From: Bacteroidetes bacterium HGW-Bacteroidetes-13
GTDB lineage: Bacteria > Bacteroidota > Bacteroidia > Flavobacteriales > Flavobacteriaceae
Assembly (NCBI GenBank): GCA_002841025.1
Contig: PHDQ01000003.1
Coordinates: 1-43,598, forward strand
DNA: 43,598 bases
Direction of reading: 5' to 3'
Shown here: positions 36,772 through 43,598 of the stretch, piece after piece
Numbering within the stretch: position 1 is the stretch's first letter
Layout of the letters: each line of letters opens with the position of its first letter
Position numbers and translations under genes: made by a program
The notes under the pieces: model-generated
Databases searched by the model: none
The model's input: the letters and a program-made list of their open reading frames with translations, nothing else
What the model was told of the DNA's origin: nothing

Positions 36772-37926
36772 ATGTCTTGCAGCAATTGCTCAACTTCAGA
36801 TAACGGCCAACCCAAAGGATGCAAGAACAACGGTACTTGCGGAACATCGAGTTGCAACAAACTCACCACCTTTGACTGGCTTGCCAACATGAAACTCCCA
36901 CAAGGTCAATCCGAAATATCTTTCGTAGAAGTAAGTTTCAAAAACGGAAGGAAAGAATTTTTCCACACACCCGAAAACATAAGCCTTCACATGACCGACA
37001 TCGTAGCCACCGAAGCCCAATCTGGTCATGACATTGGCACCGTAACACTCACCGGTGAATTGGTTGGCATTCAGATGAAAAAGAAAAAAGTACATCCCGA
37101 GAGTCCCGATATCAAAAAAATATACCGCAAAGCCACCCAAAGAGACATCGATGTTTGGCAACAAGCACGCAGCAAAGAAGAAGCCATTCAGGTGCGGGCG
37201 AGAGAAATTGCAATTGCCCTTCGTTTGGAAATGAAAATATCGGATGTAGAAGTTCAAGGTGATGGATCCAAAGTTATTTTTTATTATACGGCCGATACCC
37301 GTGTAGATTTTAGACAACTCATCAAAGAATTCGCCCGAGAGTTTTCTATCCGAATAGAAATGAAACAAATCGGACTTCGTCAAGAAGCTTCCAGACTTGG
37401 TGGAATCGGCTCTTGCGGACGCGAACTCTGTTGCAGCACTTGGCTCACAGACTTTCGTTCGGTCAACACCACCGCGGCAAAATACCAACAACTTTCCCTC
37501 AATCCGCAAAAATTAGCCGGACAATGCGGCAAACTCAAATGCTGCCTCAACTATGAGTTGGATGCTTACTTAGACGCGCTTCAAGATTTCCCGAAAACAG
37601 AAGTGAAACTAAAAACCGAAAAAGGCATCGCTGCTTGTCAAAAAATAGATATTTTTAAAGGAATCCTTTGGTATGCCTACGAAGGCGAATGGATGAACTG
37701 GCACATACTCACAACTGCAAAAGCCAATGAAATCATTACGAAAAACAAAAACAACGAAACCGTCACAAGCCTTGAAGATTTTGTAGGCGTTTTGGAAAAA
37801 GATGAAACTGTCGAATATGAAAATGTAGTTGGTCAAGACAGTTTAACGCGATTTGACAGACCCAAAAAGTCTAAAAATAAGAACCGTAACAAAAATCGAA
37901 ACAAAGCCCCTCGAAATGCGCGTTAA
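36772..37926 (+). CDS. ricT: RicT/YaaT family protein (PSP1 domain)
   Basis: Homolog of Bacillus RicT (YaaT), part of an Fe-S-containing complex that affects RNase Y-dependent mRNA processing and developmental switches. The 384-residue protein has the PSP1 C-terminal domain with QIGLRQEASRLGGIGSCG and the cysteine pairs CGRELCC and CGKLKCC. It opens with a Cys-rich segment (C3, C6, C17, C23, C28) and ends in a very basic KNKNRNKNRNK tail that could bind RNA. I start at ATG 36772; the 25 codons before it in the ORF track are unlike the family. It overlaps gldH by 11 nt. Confidence 0.9.
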   Translation: MSCSNCSTSDNGQPKGCKNNGTCGTSSCNKLTTFDWLANMKLPQGQSEISFVEVSFKNGRKEFFHTPENISLHMTDIVATEAQSGHDIGTVTLTGELVGIQMKKKKVHPESPDIKKIYRKATQRDIDVWQQARSKEEAIQVRAREIAIALRLEMKISDVEVQGDGSKVIFYYTADTRVDFRQLIKEFAREFSIRIEMKQIGLRQEASRLGGIGSCGRELCCSTWLTDFRSVNTTAAKYQQLSLNPQKLAGQCGKLKCCLNYELDAYLDALQDFPKTEVKLKTEKGIAACQKIDIFKGILWYAYEGEWMNWHILTTAKANEIITKNKNNETVTSLEDFVGVLEKDETVEYENVVGQDSLTRFDRPKKSKNKNRNKNRNKAPRNAR

Positions 37927-38398
37927 TGTTTTTTTGATGATTATTTTGATTGGCGTACTCACCTCTTGCGACCAAAAAATGATTTTGGATGAATACCAAA
38001 ACGTGGGCAGTTTTTGGCAAAAAGACAGTGCGGTGGTTTTTAATTTCAATCCACCGGATACCTTAAAGCAATACAATCTTTTTATCAATCTTCGCAACAA
38101 CAATGACTACGGTTTCAGCAATATTTTTTTGATAACCGAGTTGTATTTTCCAAATGGAGTAATCCAAACCGACACCCTTCAATACATGATGACAAACCCC
38201 AAAGGCGAATGGTTGGGAAACGGATTTACCGATCTGAAAGAGAATAAACTTTTGTACAAAGAAAATTTCCGGTTTTCAAGTATGGAAAACCATCAAGTTT
38301 ATATCAAGCAAGCGGTTCGAAAAATCGGTGCCGTTGACGGGATAGTTGAACTCAAAGGTATCACCCAAGTCGGTTTTAGAATTGAAAAAACAAATTAA
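37916..38398 (+). CDS. gldH: Gliding motility lipoprotein GldH
   Basis: GldH is one of the lipoproteins needed for gliding in Flavobacterium johnsoniae, though homologs exist in non-gliding species. From ATG 37916 it has a lipoprotein signal peptide with lipobox LTSC (Cys18) and 160 residues, with CDQKMILDEYQNV and FNFNPPDTLKQYNLFINLRNN (N-terminal part) plus a C-terminal GITQVGFRIEK typical of the family. The ORF-track start lies inside ricT. It follows ricT with an 11-nt overlap and precedes PBP1A by 17 nt, a gene order I recall in Flavobacteria. Confidence 0.88.
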   Translation: MRVNVFLMIILIGVLTSCDQKMILDEYQNVGSFWQKDSAVVFNFNPPDTLKQYNLFINLRNNNDYGFSNIFLITELYFPNGVIQTDTLQYMMTNPKGEWLGNGFTDLKENKLLYKENFRFSSMENHQVYIKQAVRKIGAVDGIVELKGITQVGFRIEKTN

Positions 38399-38415
38399 TT
38401 TTTAAGCAATTAAAA

Positions 38416-40719
38416 ATGAGCACTAAAAAAAAGGCAACTACTTCAAAACCGTTCAAATTTACCAAATGGTTTTTTGGTATTTTCTTTGCTGGATTGGGTT
38501 TCATTATATTTATTTTCCTATTGGCCTCGTGGGGCGTTTTTGGTTCTCTTCCTACCTTTGAAGTTCTCGAAAACCCCGACACAAACGTGGCTACCGAAAT
38601 CATATCTTCGGATGGTAAAACTTTGGGTAAATTTTATTTTAACGACAACCGGACACCCGTTTTTTTTGAAGACTTACCTCCGCATTTGGTCAACGCACTT
38701 GTCGCAACCGAAGACATTCGTTTCTATGAACATTCAGGCATCGATTCCAAAGGAACTTTGCGAGCCTTATTCTTTTTAGGTACTCGAGGTGGAGCAAGCA
38801 CCATCACCCAACAATTGGCTAAACAATTATTCACCGACAACGTTTCCCGAAACATCGTGGCACGTGGTCTGCAAAAAATCAAAGAATGGATAATTGCCAT
38901 TCGATTGGAAAAGCAATACACCAAAGAAGAAATCATCACCATGTATTTTAACATCTATGATTTCAATTACAATGCGGACGGAATTCGTTCGGCTGCACGC
39001 ATCTATTTTAACAAAGAACCCAAAAGTCTTTCCATCAATGAATCTGCCATTTTGGTCGGCATGTTCAAAAACTCATCTCTCTACAACCCAAAACTAAGAC
39101 CCGAGCTCGTCAAAAACCGACGAAACACCGTATTGAGTCAAATGTTTCGGTATGATTTTATCACTAAAGAACAAAGGGATTCACTTCAAAAGCTGCCTCT
39201 CAATATCAATTTTACTCCAGAATCACATAGTCAAGGTACCGCAACTTATTTTAGGGAATATCTCAGGGATTTTATGCAAAAATGGATCAATACACATCCC
39301 AAAATAAATTCCGATGGAAGCAAGTCCAAATACAATCTTTACCAAGACGGTCTTAAAATATACACTACCCTCGATTCGCGCATTCAAAAAAACGCAGAAA
39401 ACGCGGTCAACGAGCATCTTGCGCATCTGCAAAAAGAATTCTTCAGACAAAACGAAGGCAACAAAACCGCTCCATTTAGAGACATCACCAAAGAAGAAAC
39501 CCAAAGAATTCTCAACCAATCGATGAAACGATCTGAAAGATGGCGAGTTCTTAAAAACAAAGGGCAAACGGAAAAAGAAATCAAAGAGTCGTTTTACAAG
39601 AAAACAGAAATGACTATTTTCACTTGGAATGGCGAAAAAGACACCCTGATGCGCCCCATCGATTCAATTGTCTATTACAAACATTTTTTGCAAGCCGGAC
39701 TTTTGTCAATGGAACCCCAAACTGGTCATGTCAAAGCTTGGGTAGGCGGCATCAACTACAAGCATTTTCAGTACGACCACGTGTTGCAGGGAAAACGGCA
39801 AGTTGGTTCAACCTTCAAACCCTTTGTGTATGCAGCCGCTATCGACCAACTTCACCTCTCCCCTTGCGATGAATATCCGGATGTTCAACATTGTATCGAA
39901 AAAGAAAAATACGGTAATCCGGAAGCTTGGTGCCCGAAAAACTCGGACGGAAAATACTCCGGAAAAATGCTCACGCTGAAAAGTGCTTTGGCAAATTCGG
40001 TAAATAGCATTACCGCAAGACTCATTGACAAAATAGGACCACGGCCAGTAATTAATCTGGCACATAATCTCGGGATGACCTCAGATATTCCTGAAGTACC
40101 TTCCATTGCGCTCGGAACAGTCGATTTAAGCGTGTACGAAATGGTAGGAGCCTATGGCGCATTTGTCAATCAAGGAATTTATATTACCCCAACCATGATT
40201 ACCCGAATAGAGGATAAATACGGTACTGTTTTAGAAGAATTTGTACCCGAAACCAAAGACGTTTTGAGCGAAGAAGCGGCCGCAACTGTTGTGAGCCTGC
40301 TGGAAGGTGTGACACAACACGGTTCCGGACAAAGACTAAGAGGAACTTGGGCACTTGGCAGAATCGATTACCAGCGTGCAGTGACCGGTTATCCTTTTGA
40401 TTTTAAAAACCCGATTGCCGGCAAAACCGGAACTACACAAAACCAAAGCGACGGTTGGTTTATGGGCATGGTTCCCAATTTGGTCACCGGCGTTTGGGTG
40501 GGCGCAGAAGATCGCGCGGCACACTTTTCTTCCATTACTTACGGGCAAGGAGCAACCATGGCATTGCCGATTTGGGGAATTTTTATGCGTTCTAACTATG
40601 CAGACAAAACACTCAACATTTCTCAAGGAGACTTTGTGAAACCGCAAAATATGACTATCAAAATCAATTGCGAAGAAAGTAATCTGTCCAATCCCAAAGA
40701 AGAAGAATTTGATTGGTAG
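38416..40719 (+). CDS. Penicillin-binding protein 1A (transglycosylase/transpeptidase)
   Basis: Bifunctional class A PBP that polymerises and crosslinks peptidoglycan. It has a cytoplasmic tail, a transmembrane helix (about 19-38) and a GT51 transglycosylase with catalytic Glu in ATEDIRFYEHSGID (E99) and GGASTITQQLAKQLF. The transpeptidase domain has the SxxK motif S465-TFK, an SxN motif (SVN in ANSVNSITARL) and K670-TG (AGKTGTTQNQSDGWF). At 767 residues it is of normal size. It is in the ricT-gldH run. Confidence 0.95.
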   Translation: MSTKKKATTSKPFKFTKWFFGIFFAGLGFIIFIFLLASWGVFGSLPTFEVLENPDTNVATEIISSDGKTLGKFYFNDNRTPVFFEDLPPHLVNALVATEDIRFYEHSGIDSKGTLRALFFLGTRGGASTITQQLAKQLFTDNVSRNIVARGLQKIKEWIIAIRLEKQYTKEEIITMYFNIYDFNYNADGIRSAARIYFNKEPKSLSINESAILVGMFKNSSLYNPKLRPELVKNRRNTVLSQMFRYDFITKEQRDSLQKLPLNINFTPESHSQGTATYFREYLRDFMQKWINTHPKINSDGSKSKYNLYQDGLKIYTTLDSRIQKNAENAVNEHLAHLQKEFFRQNEGNKTAPFRDITKEETQRILNQSMKRSERWRVLKNKGQTEKEIKESFYKKTEMTIFTWNGEKDTLMRPIDSIVYYKHFLQAGLLSMEPQTGHVKAWVGGINYKHFQYDHVLQGKRQVGSTFKPFVYAAAIDQLHLSPCDEYPDVQHCIEKEKYGNPEAWCPKNSDGKYSGKMLTLKSALANSVNSITARLIDKIGPRPVINLAHNLGMTSDIPEVPSIALGTVDLSVYEMVGAYGAFVNQGIYITPTMITRIEDKYGTVLEEFVPETKDVLSEEAAATVVSLLEGVTQHGSGQRLRGTWALGRIDYQRAVTGYPFDFKNPIAGKTGTTQNQSDGWFMGMVPNLVTGVWVGAEDRAAHFSSITYGQGATMALPIWGIFMRSNYADKTLNISQGDFVKPQNMTIKINCEESNLSNPKEEEFDW

Positions 40720-40756
40720 TTCAATTTTTTGCTTATCCAAATTTGATTAAAAGCCA

Positions 40757-41998
40757 ATGACACCTTCAGGAAAAATAGAATTGATGGCTCCGGCAGGAAA
40801 TTTTGAATCCCTGCAAGCCGCTTTAGACAACGGTGCCGATTCAGTTTATTTTGGCGTCGAACAACTCAACATGCGGGCGCGTTCTACCATCAATTTCACC
40901 TTGAAGGATTTGCCGGAAATAGCCAAACGTTGCCAAGACAAAAACGTCCGAACCTATCTGACATTGAACACCATCATCTACGACCACGATCTGTCGGTAG
41001 TAAAAACCCTCTTGACCAAAGCCAAGGCAAACAACATCAGTGCAGTCATTGCTTCCGACCAAGCCGTTATTTCGACCGCCCGAAGCCTGGGGCTTGAAGT
41101 ACATATTTCTACACAACTGAATGTGACCAATATAGAAACCGTTAAGTTTTACAGCCTCTTTGCAGATACCATCGTTCTTTCTCGCGAATTAAGTTTGCGT
41201 CAGGTCAAAAATATTACCGAACAAATCGCCAAAGAACAAATCAAAGGTCCCAATGGAAATCTGATAGAAATAGAAATTTTTGGACACGGTGCCTTGTGTA
41301 TGGCCGTTTCCGGGAAATGTTATTTAAGCCTGCACTCGCATAATTCTTCTGCCAATAGAGGTGCGTGCAAACAAAATTGCCGGAAAAAATATACGGTCAT
41401 CGATCAAGAAAGTGGTTTTGAAATCGAAATTGACAACGAATACATGATGTCACCCAAAGATCTATGCACCATTGACTTTCTCGACCAAGTAATCGATTCA
41501 GGCATCAAAGTATTGAAACTTGAAGGTCGCGGTCGCGCACCGGAATACGTGGCAACCGTCACCAAAACCTATCGCAACGCAATAGAAGCCTACTACGAAG
41601 GTACTTATACCAAAGATAAAATCGGCGTATGGATGGATGATTTGTCCACCGTTTACAACCGGGGCTTTTGGGCCGGTTATTACCTCGGTCAAAAATTGGG
41701 TGAGTGGAGTGATAATCCGGGCTCAAATGCTACCCAAAAGAAAGTTTATATCGGTAAAGGCATGCACTATTTCCCTAAATCGGGCGTGGCAGAATTCAAA
41801 ATCGAAGCATACGATCTGACGAAAGGTGACAAAATTCTCATCACCGGCCCAAGCACGGGCGCACAAGAATTGGTTGTTGAAGACATGTTTGTCAACGACG
41901 TCGATGCCGAAAAAGCTTCAAAAGGAGATAGTTGTACTTTCAAAACACCCTTCCGAATTCGCCTTTCCGACAAACTTTATAAAATTGTAGCGGGTTAA
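40757..41998 (+). CDS. Peptidase U32 family protein, TrhP-like tRNA hydroxylation factor
   Basis: Despite the name, U32 proteins are mostly Fe-S-dependent RNA hydroxylation factors (TrhP for tRNA U34, RlhA for 23S rRNA) or ubiquinone-synthesis proteins. The 413-residue protein starts IELMAPAGNFESLQAALDNGADSVYFG, has STQLNVTN and four cysteines, ALCMAVSGKCYLS then RGACKQNCRKKY, that match the U32 cluster ligands, and ends with a small beta domain. Size and layout suit TrhP more than RlhA (about 650 residues). The downstream ferredoxin may have been its electron partner before a toxin-antitoxin cassette came between them (inference). Confidence 0.85.
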   Translation: MTPSGKIELMAPAGNFESLQAALDNGADSVYFGVEQLNMRARSTINFTLKDLPEIAKRCQDKNVRTYLTLNTIIYDHDLSVVKTLLTKAKANNISAVIASDQAVISTARSLGLEVHISTQLNVTNIETVKFYSLFADTIVLSRELSLRQVKNITEQIAKEQIKGPNGNLIEIEIFGHGALCMAVSGKCYLSLHSHNSSANRGACKQNCRKKYTVIDQESGFEIEIDNEYMMSPKDLCTIDFLDQVIDSGIKVLKLEGRGRAPEYVATVTKTYRNAIEAYYEGTYTKDKIGVWMDDLSTVYNRGFWAGYYLGQKLGEWSDNPGSNATQKKVYIGKGMHYFPKSGVAEFKIEAYDLTKGDKILITGPSTGAQELVVEDMFVNDVDAEKASKGDSCTFKTPFRIRLSDKLYKIVAG

Positions 41999-42003
41999 AA
42001 CAA

Positions 42004-42038
42004 TTTGTCTTTAAATATTTTGTACATATATTTGTACA
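42004..42038 (+). promoter_or_regulatory. phd-yoeB promoter with two TGTACA operator boxes
   Basis: TTTG (42004-42007), 19 nt, TATATTTG (42027-42034): a full Bacteroidetes promoter. Two TGTACA palindromes (42021-42026 and 42033-42038) sit 12 bp apart within a tandem TTTGTACATATA repeat and overlap the -7 box. TGTACA cores are the known operator half-sites of E. coli yefM-yoeB. It starts 5 nt after the U32 stop codon. Confidence 0.75.
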
Positions 42039-42064
42039 TATATTTTCATTAAAAATCATTTGCC

Positions 42065-42319
42065 ATGATAACAACAACTTTATCGGATTTCAGGAAAGAC
42101 ATCAAGACATATTTTAAAAAAATCACGGAAAATTTCGAAACATTAATTATAAACAGGGGGAAAGACAGTGGGGTGGTAATTATCTCTTTGGATGAATACA
42201 ATTCGCTAATGGCAACCCGGCATGAGCTTTCATCTGCCTCGAATGAAAAAAGATTGGATGCTGCCATTGAAAAATTGAAAAACAAACAAACATTTGAAAA
42301 AATACTTTTGGAAGAATGA
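42065..42319 (+). CDS. Phd/YefM-type antitoxin
   Basis: An 84-residue type II antitoxin. MITTTLSDFRKDIKTYFKKI is the Phd/YefM N-terminal DNA-binding fold, and LIINRGKDSGVVIISLDEYNSL the family core (split as ETLIINRGK and VVIISLDEYNSL). The charged C-terminal tail (EKLKNKQTFEKILLEE) should wrap the toxin. It overlaps the toxin start by 4 nt (ATGA), as is usual for these pairs. The two TGTACA boxes upstream suggest that it represses its own operon. Confidence 0.88.
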   Translation: MITTTLSDFRKDIKTYFKKITENFETLIINRGKDSGVVIISLDEYNSLMATRHELSSASNEKRLDAAIEKLKNKQTFEKILLEE

Positions 42320-42831
42320 AGTATATTTTTGTTGATGAATCTTGGGAAGACTATCTGTATTGGCAAAAAACGGATAAAAAAATGCTTCGTAAAATCAATG
42401 ATTTGTTACACGATATTTCCCGCACACCATTTTCCGAAATTGGCAAACCCGAACCTTTAAAATTCAAATACAGAGGTTTTTGGTCAAGAAGAATTGACAA
42501 TGAGCACCGGTTGATTTATCAAGTCCGGGAAGATGAAATATTGGTTGCTAAATGCAGATTTCATTACGATTTGATTTTTCTAAAATCCCTTTCACTTCAA
42601 ATGGTCATCATCACCCTTCAAAGAGAAAAATGCATCGGCTGCAACTACTGCGTCGAATTGGATTCGGCACATTTTCGCATGTCAAAAAAAGATGGAAAAT
42701 CGGTTCTTTTAAAGTCAATCAACAACAAAGGGTTTCACACGCTCAAATCGCCTGACCACAACATATTGGAAAAATCTGAATTAGCTGCCAAAGCTTGTCC
42801 GGTGAAAATTATCACTTTGAAAGAAATATAA
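42316..42831 (+). CDS. YoeB-type mRNA interferase fused in frame to a [4Fe-4S] ferredoxin
   Basis: One 171-codon frame with two parts. Residues 1-84 are a full YoeB/Txe toxin, a ribosome-dependent endoribonuclease: E46, R65, H83 and Y84 of E. coli YoeB are all present at the same numbers (KPEPLK, EHRLIY, RFHY), and E. coli YoeB is also 84 residues. Here no stop follows Tyr84. An 11-residue linker (DLIFLKSLSLQ) leads to Met96 and a complete ferredoxin with CIGCNYC (C106, C109, C112) and a fourth ligand in AKACPVK (C161). A toxin with a C-terminal extension may be damped, because YoeB uses its C-terminal Tyr. Ferredoxin can also start from its own ATG (42601). Confidence 0.85.
   Translation: MKYIFVDESWEDYLYWQKTDKKMLRKINDLLHDISRTPFSEIGKPEPLKFKYRGFWSRRIDNEHRLIYQVREDEILVAKCRFHYDLIFLKSLSLQMVIITLQREKCIGCNYCVELDSAHFRMSKKDGKSVLLKSINNKGFHTLKSPDHNILEKSELAAKACPVKIITLKEI
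42601..42831 (+). CDS. Small [4Fe-4S] ferredoxin (probable native start inside the fusion)
   Basis: From ATG 42601 the frame encodes 76 residues, MVIITLQREKCIGCNYCVEL to the end ACPVKIITLKEI, a single-cluster ferredoxin with CxxCxxC and a distant CP. I recall Flavobacteria that encode a near-identical ferredoxin directly after this U32 gene, which supports this ATG as the ancestral start. No promoter box was seen just upstream, so it probably relies on the toxin message, by read-through translation or re-initiation. No gene is listed twice here: this is the alternative product of the fused frame. Confidence 0.6.
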   Translation: MVIITLQREKCIGCNYCVELDSAHFRMSKKDGKSVLLKSINNKGFHTLKSPDHNILEKSELAAKACPVKIITLKEI

Positions 42832-42883
42832 ACGAGTTGTTTCTGTCAAATTTAATCTTGTGGGAATGGCACAAAATTATAGA

Positions 42884-43294
42884 CTATATGAATTGCTCTT
42901 TCAGCAAGGCAATTACTTGATTTTCTGTCATTGAATCTGCCGTATCGACAAATTTTACTTTACCTGACATTGCTTTTATTTTTGATATTGCCTTATGCAA
43001 CCCGATCTTTGCCTCCGCCGGTCCCAAAATAACAATAGAATCTGCCTCTTTGAGAGCTGCAATCACTTTTTCATAATAGTTCTTAAGCTGTTGCGTGAGT
43101 TTTTTTTCTTTGACCTTTTCAAAATTTGAAAATTGATTACCCATCCGTGTGTATTGCTTGCCTTCTCCATCCACTCGGATTCGGCTTTCAAAATTGGATT
43201 CAATGGATTTAATCGTTTCCTTCCCATTGTTTAAAATGACAAGTGTTGCTTTTTTACTGTCAATCCAAACGCCTACTTGTGTTAGATTTTTCAT
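42884..43294 (-). CDS. Small protein resembling bacterial eRF1-like (baeRF) domains
   Basis: From the ATG at 43294 it is 136 residues, with no signal peptide. It opens TQVGVWIDSKKATLVIL, has a central charged linker, then KEADSIVILGPAEAKIGLHK and the C-terminal TADSMTENQVIALL. The pattern of an N-terminal IDSKKA strand and a later ILGPxEAK motif recalls the bacterial relatives of release factor eRF1 (baeRF). This is from memory and function is not established. The ORF-track start 17 codons upstream lacks support. A MITE with an outward -7 box starts 142 nt upstream. It is convergent with the ferredoxin. Confidence 0.5.
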   Translation of the reverse strand: MKNLTQVGVWIDSKKATLVILNNGKETIKSIESNFESRIRVDGEGKQYTRMGNQFSNFEKVKEKKLTQQLKNYYEKVIAALKEADSIVILGPAEAKIGLHKAISKIKAMSGKVKFVDTADSMTENQVIALLKEQFI

Positions 43295-43436
43295 GGTATT
43301 GATTTTAGTTTTATAAAAAATTAGCCTATTTCTTACAGAAGACACATAAGAAAATAATCACATAAATTTAGTGATTTTTGCGTAAAAAAGCTAATAAAAA
43401 AGACCCTTTTTGAATTACAATAATCATTATTTTTTT
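43295..43436. other. Intergenic region upstream of the eRF1-like gene
   Basis: 142 AT-rich nt between the gene start and the second MITE. A weak -7-like TAATTTTT occurs on the minus strand about 25 nt before the ATG. No hairpin, RNA or ORF is supported. Confidence 0.4.
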
Positions 43437-43598
43437 GTAACTATTCAGTCTAATAGAAAATCGACACAAATTTATAGTCAGTTCGAGTGTTTTATTAAAA
43501 AATGCGACCGCTTTTTTTAATAAAACGTATCGAGAACTATACAATTTCAAGCTTCTCGATACCTGCCTGTGGCAGACAGGCAATTTTTAATAGTAAAG
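43437..43598. mobile_element. Second MITE copy, cut by the window edge
   Basis: Begins GTAACTATTCAG, the same terminal repeat as the right end of the copy at 18401-18632, and runs in the same orientation with high identity, including GTATCGAGAA/TTCTCGATAC (43527-43536, 43553-43562) and the GCCTG/CAGGC stem, until the window ends inside TTTTTAATAGTAA. Indels and substitutions show it is an older or separate insertion, not an assembly duplicate. Its right end and target duplication lie outside the window. Confidence 0.85.
43467..43474 (-). promoter_or_regulatory. Outward -7 box inside MITE copy 2 facing the eRF1-like gene
   Basis: The minus strand reads TAAATTTG, an exact TAnnTTTG match at the position equivalent to the box in copy 1, though the local sequence differs by an insertion. 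No consensus -33 was confirmed. Confidence 0.35.

Noticed and set aside
36796-37509. 237-aa minus-strand ORF inside ricT
   Set aside because: Antisense to ricT, with aromatic-rich composition typical of a reverse-frame shadow.
1-43598. tRNA, rRNA, riboswitch or CRISPR features
   Set aside because: Reading the intergenic regions I saw no cloverleaf with a T-loop GTTCNANNC, no rRNA-like sequence and no direct-repeat/spacer array. A covariance-model scan was not possible here.

Overview
This window looks like a chromosomal stretch from a member of the Flavobacteriia (Bacteroidetes). The evidence is the gliding-motility lipoprotein GldH beside RicT and PBP1A, the uppS-bamA-ompH-ompH cluster, a two-gene hutH-hutU block, an OmpA protein with thrombospondin type 3 repeats, a Flavobacteria-type AccD, and many sites matching the Bacteroidetes sigma-A promoter (TTTG, about 19-21 nt, TAnnTTTG). 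Codon use and AT-rich intergenic DNA agree. I cannot fix the genus. Most of the window is housekeeping, with no prophage, CRISPR array, tRNA or rRNA that I could see.

Layout. 1-2144: the tail of a BamA/TamA-like barrel, then fba and accD. 2325-4625 (minus): udk, a DivIC/FtsB-like gene and the methylmalonyl-CoA mutase small subunit. 4877-6082 (minus): a sugar-dehydrogenase-like lipoprotein. 6222-9429: hutH-hutU. 9430-9976: a gene-poor scar with a truncated ORF and a possible insertion-sequence end. 9977-11272: tyrS. 11352-18370 (minus): a YHS protein, an alpha/beta hydrolase, an AddB-like nuclease, OmpA and kbl. 18401-18632: a complete small mobile element (MITE). 18651-20669 (minus): yicC-gmk-nadD. 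20791-22727: hemW and a cyclase-family gene. 22798-26214 (minus): a giant outer-membrane protein. 26429-28737: xth, a small secreted protein and nadK. 28830-35422: an envelope-biogenesis run of DUF6089-like, uppS, bamA, two ompH and murI. 35509-40719: trhO, ricT, gldH and PBP1A. 40757-42831: a U32-family gene, then a phd/yefM-yoeB toxin-antitoxin cassette running in frame into a ferredoxin. 42884-43294 (minus): an eRF1-like small protein. 43437-43598: a second MITE copy cut by the window edge.

The most unusual items are these. (1) A YoeB-type toxin retains its catalytic residues and ends at the usual His-Tyr position but has no stop codon. It reads through an 11-residue linker into a complete 76-residue [4Fe-4S] ferredoxin. 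The cassette brings its own promoter, with two TGTACA boxes overlapping the -7 element, and appears inserted between a U32 gene and that ferredoxin. (2) A 232-bp MITE has 12-bp terminal inverted repeats, GTAA ends and an 8-bp target duplication (AAAAAATG). It suggests mobilisation by an IS66-type transposase. Both copies carry an outward -7 promoter box facing the neighbouring minus-strand gene (kbl in one case, the eRF1-like gene in the other).

All functional calls rest on reading motifs and remembered family features. No database search was run.
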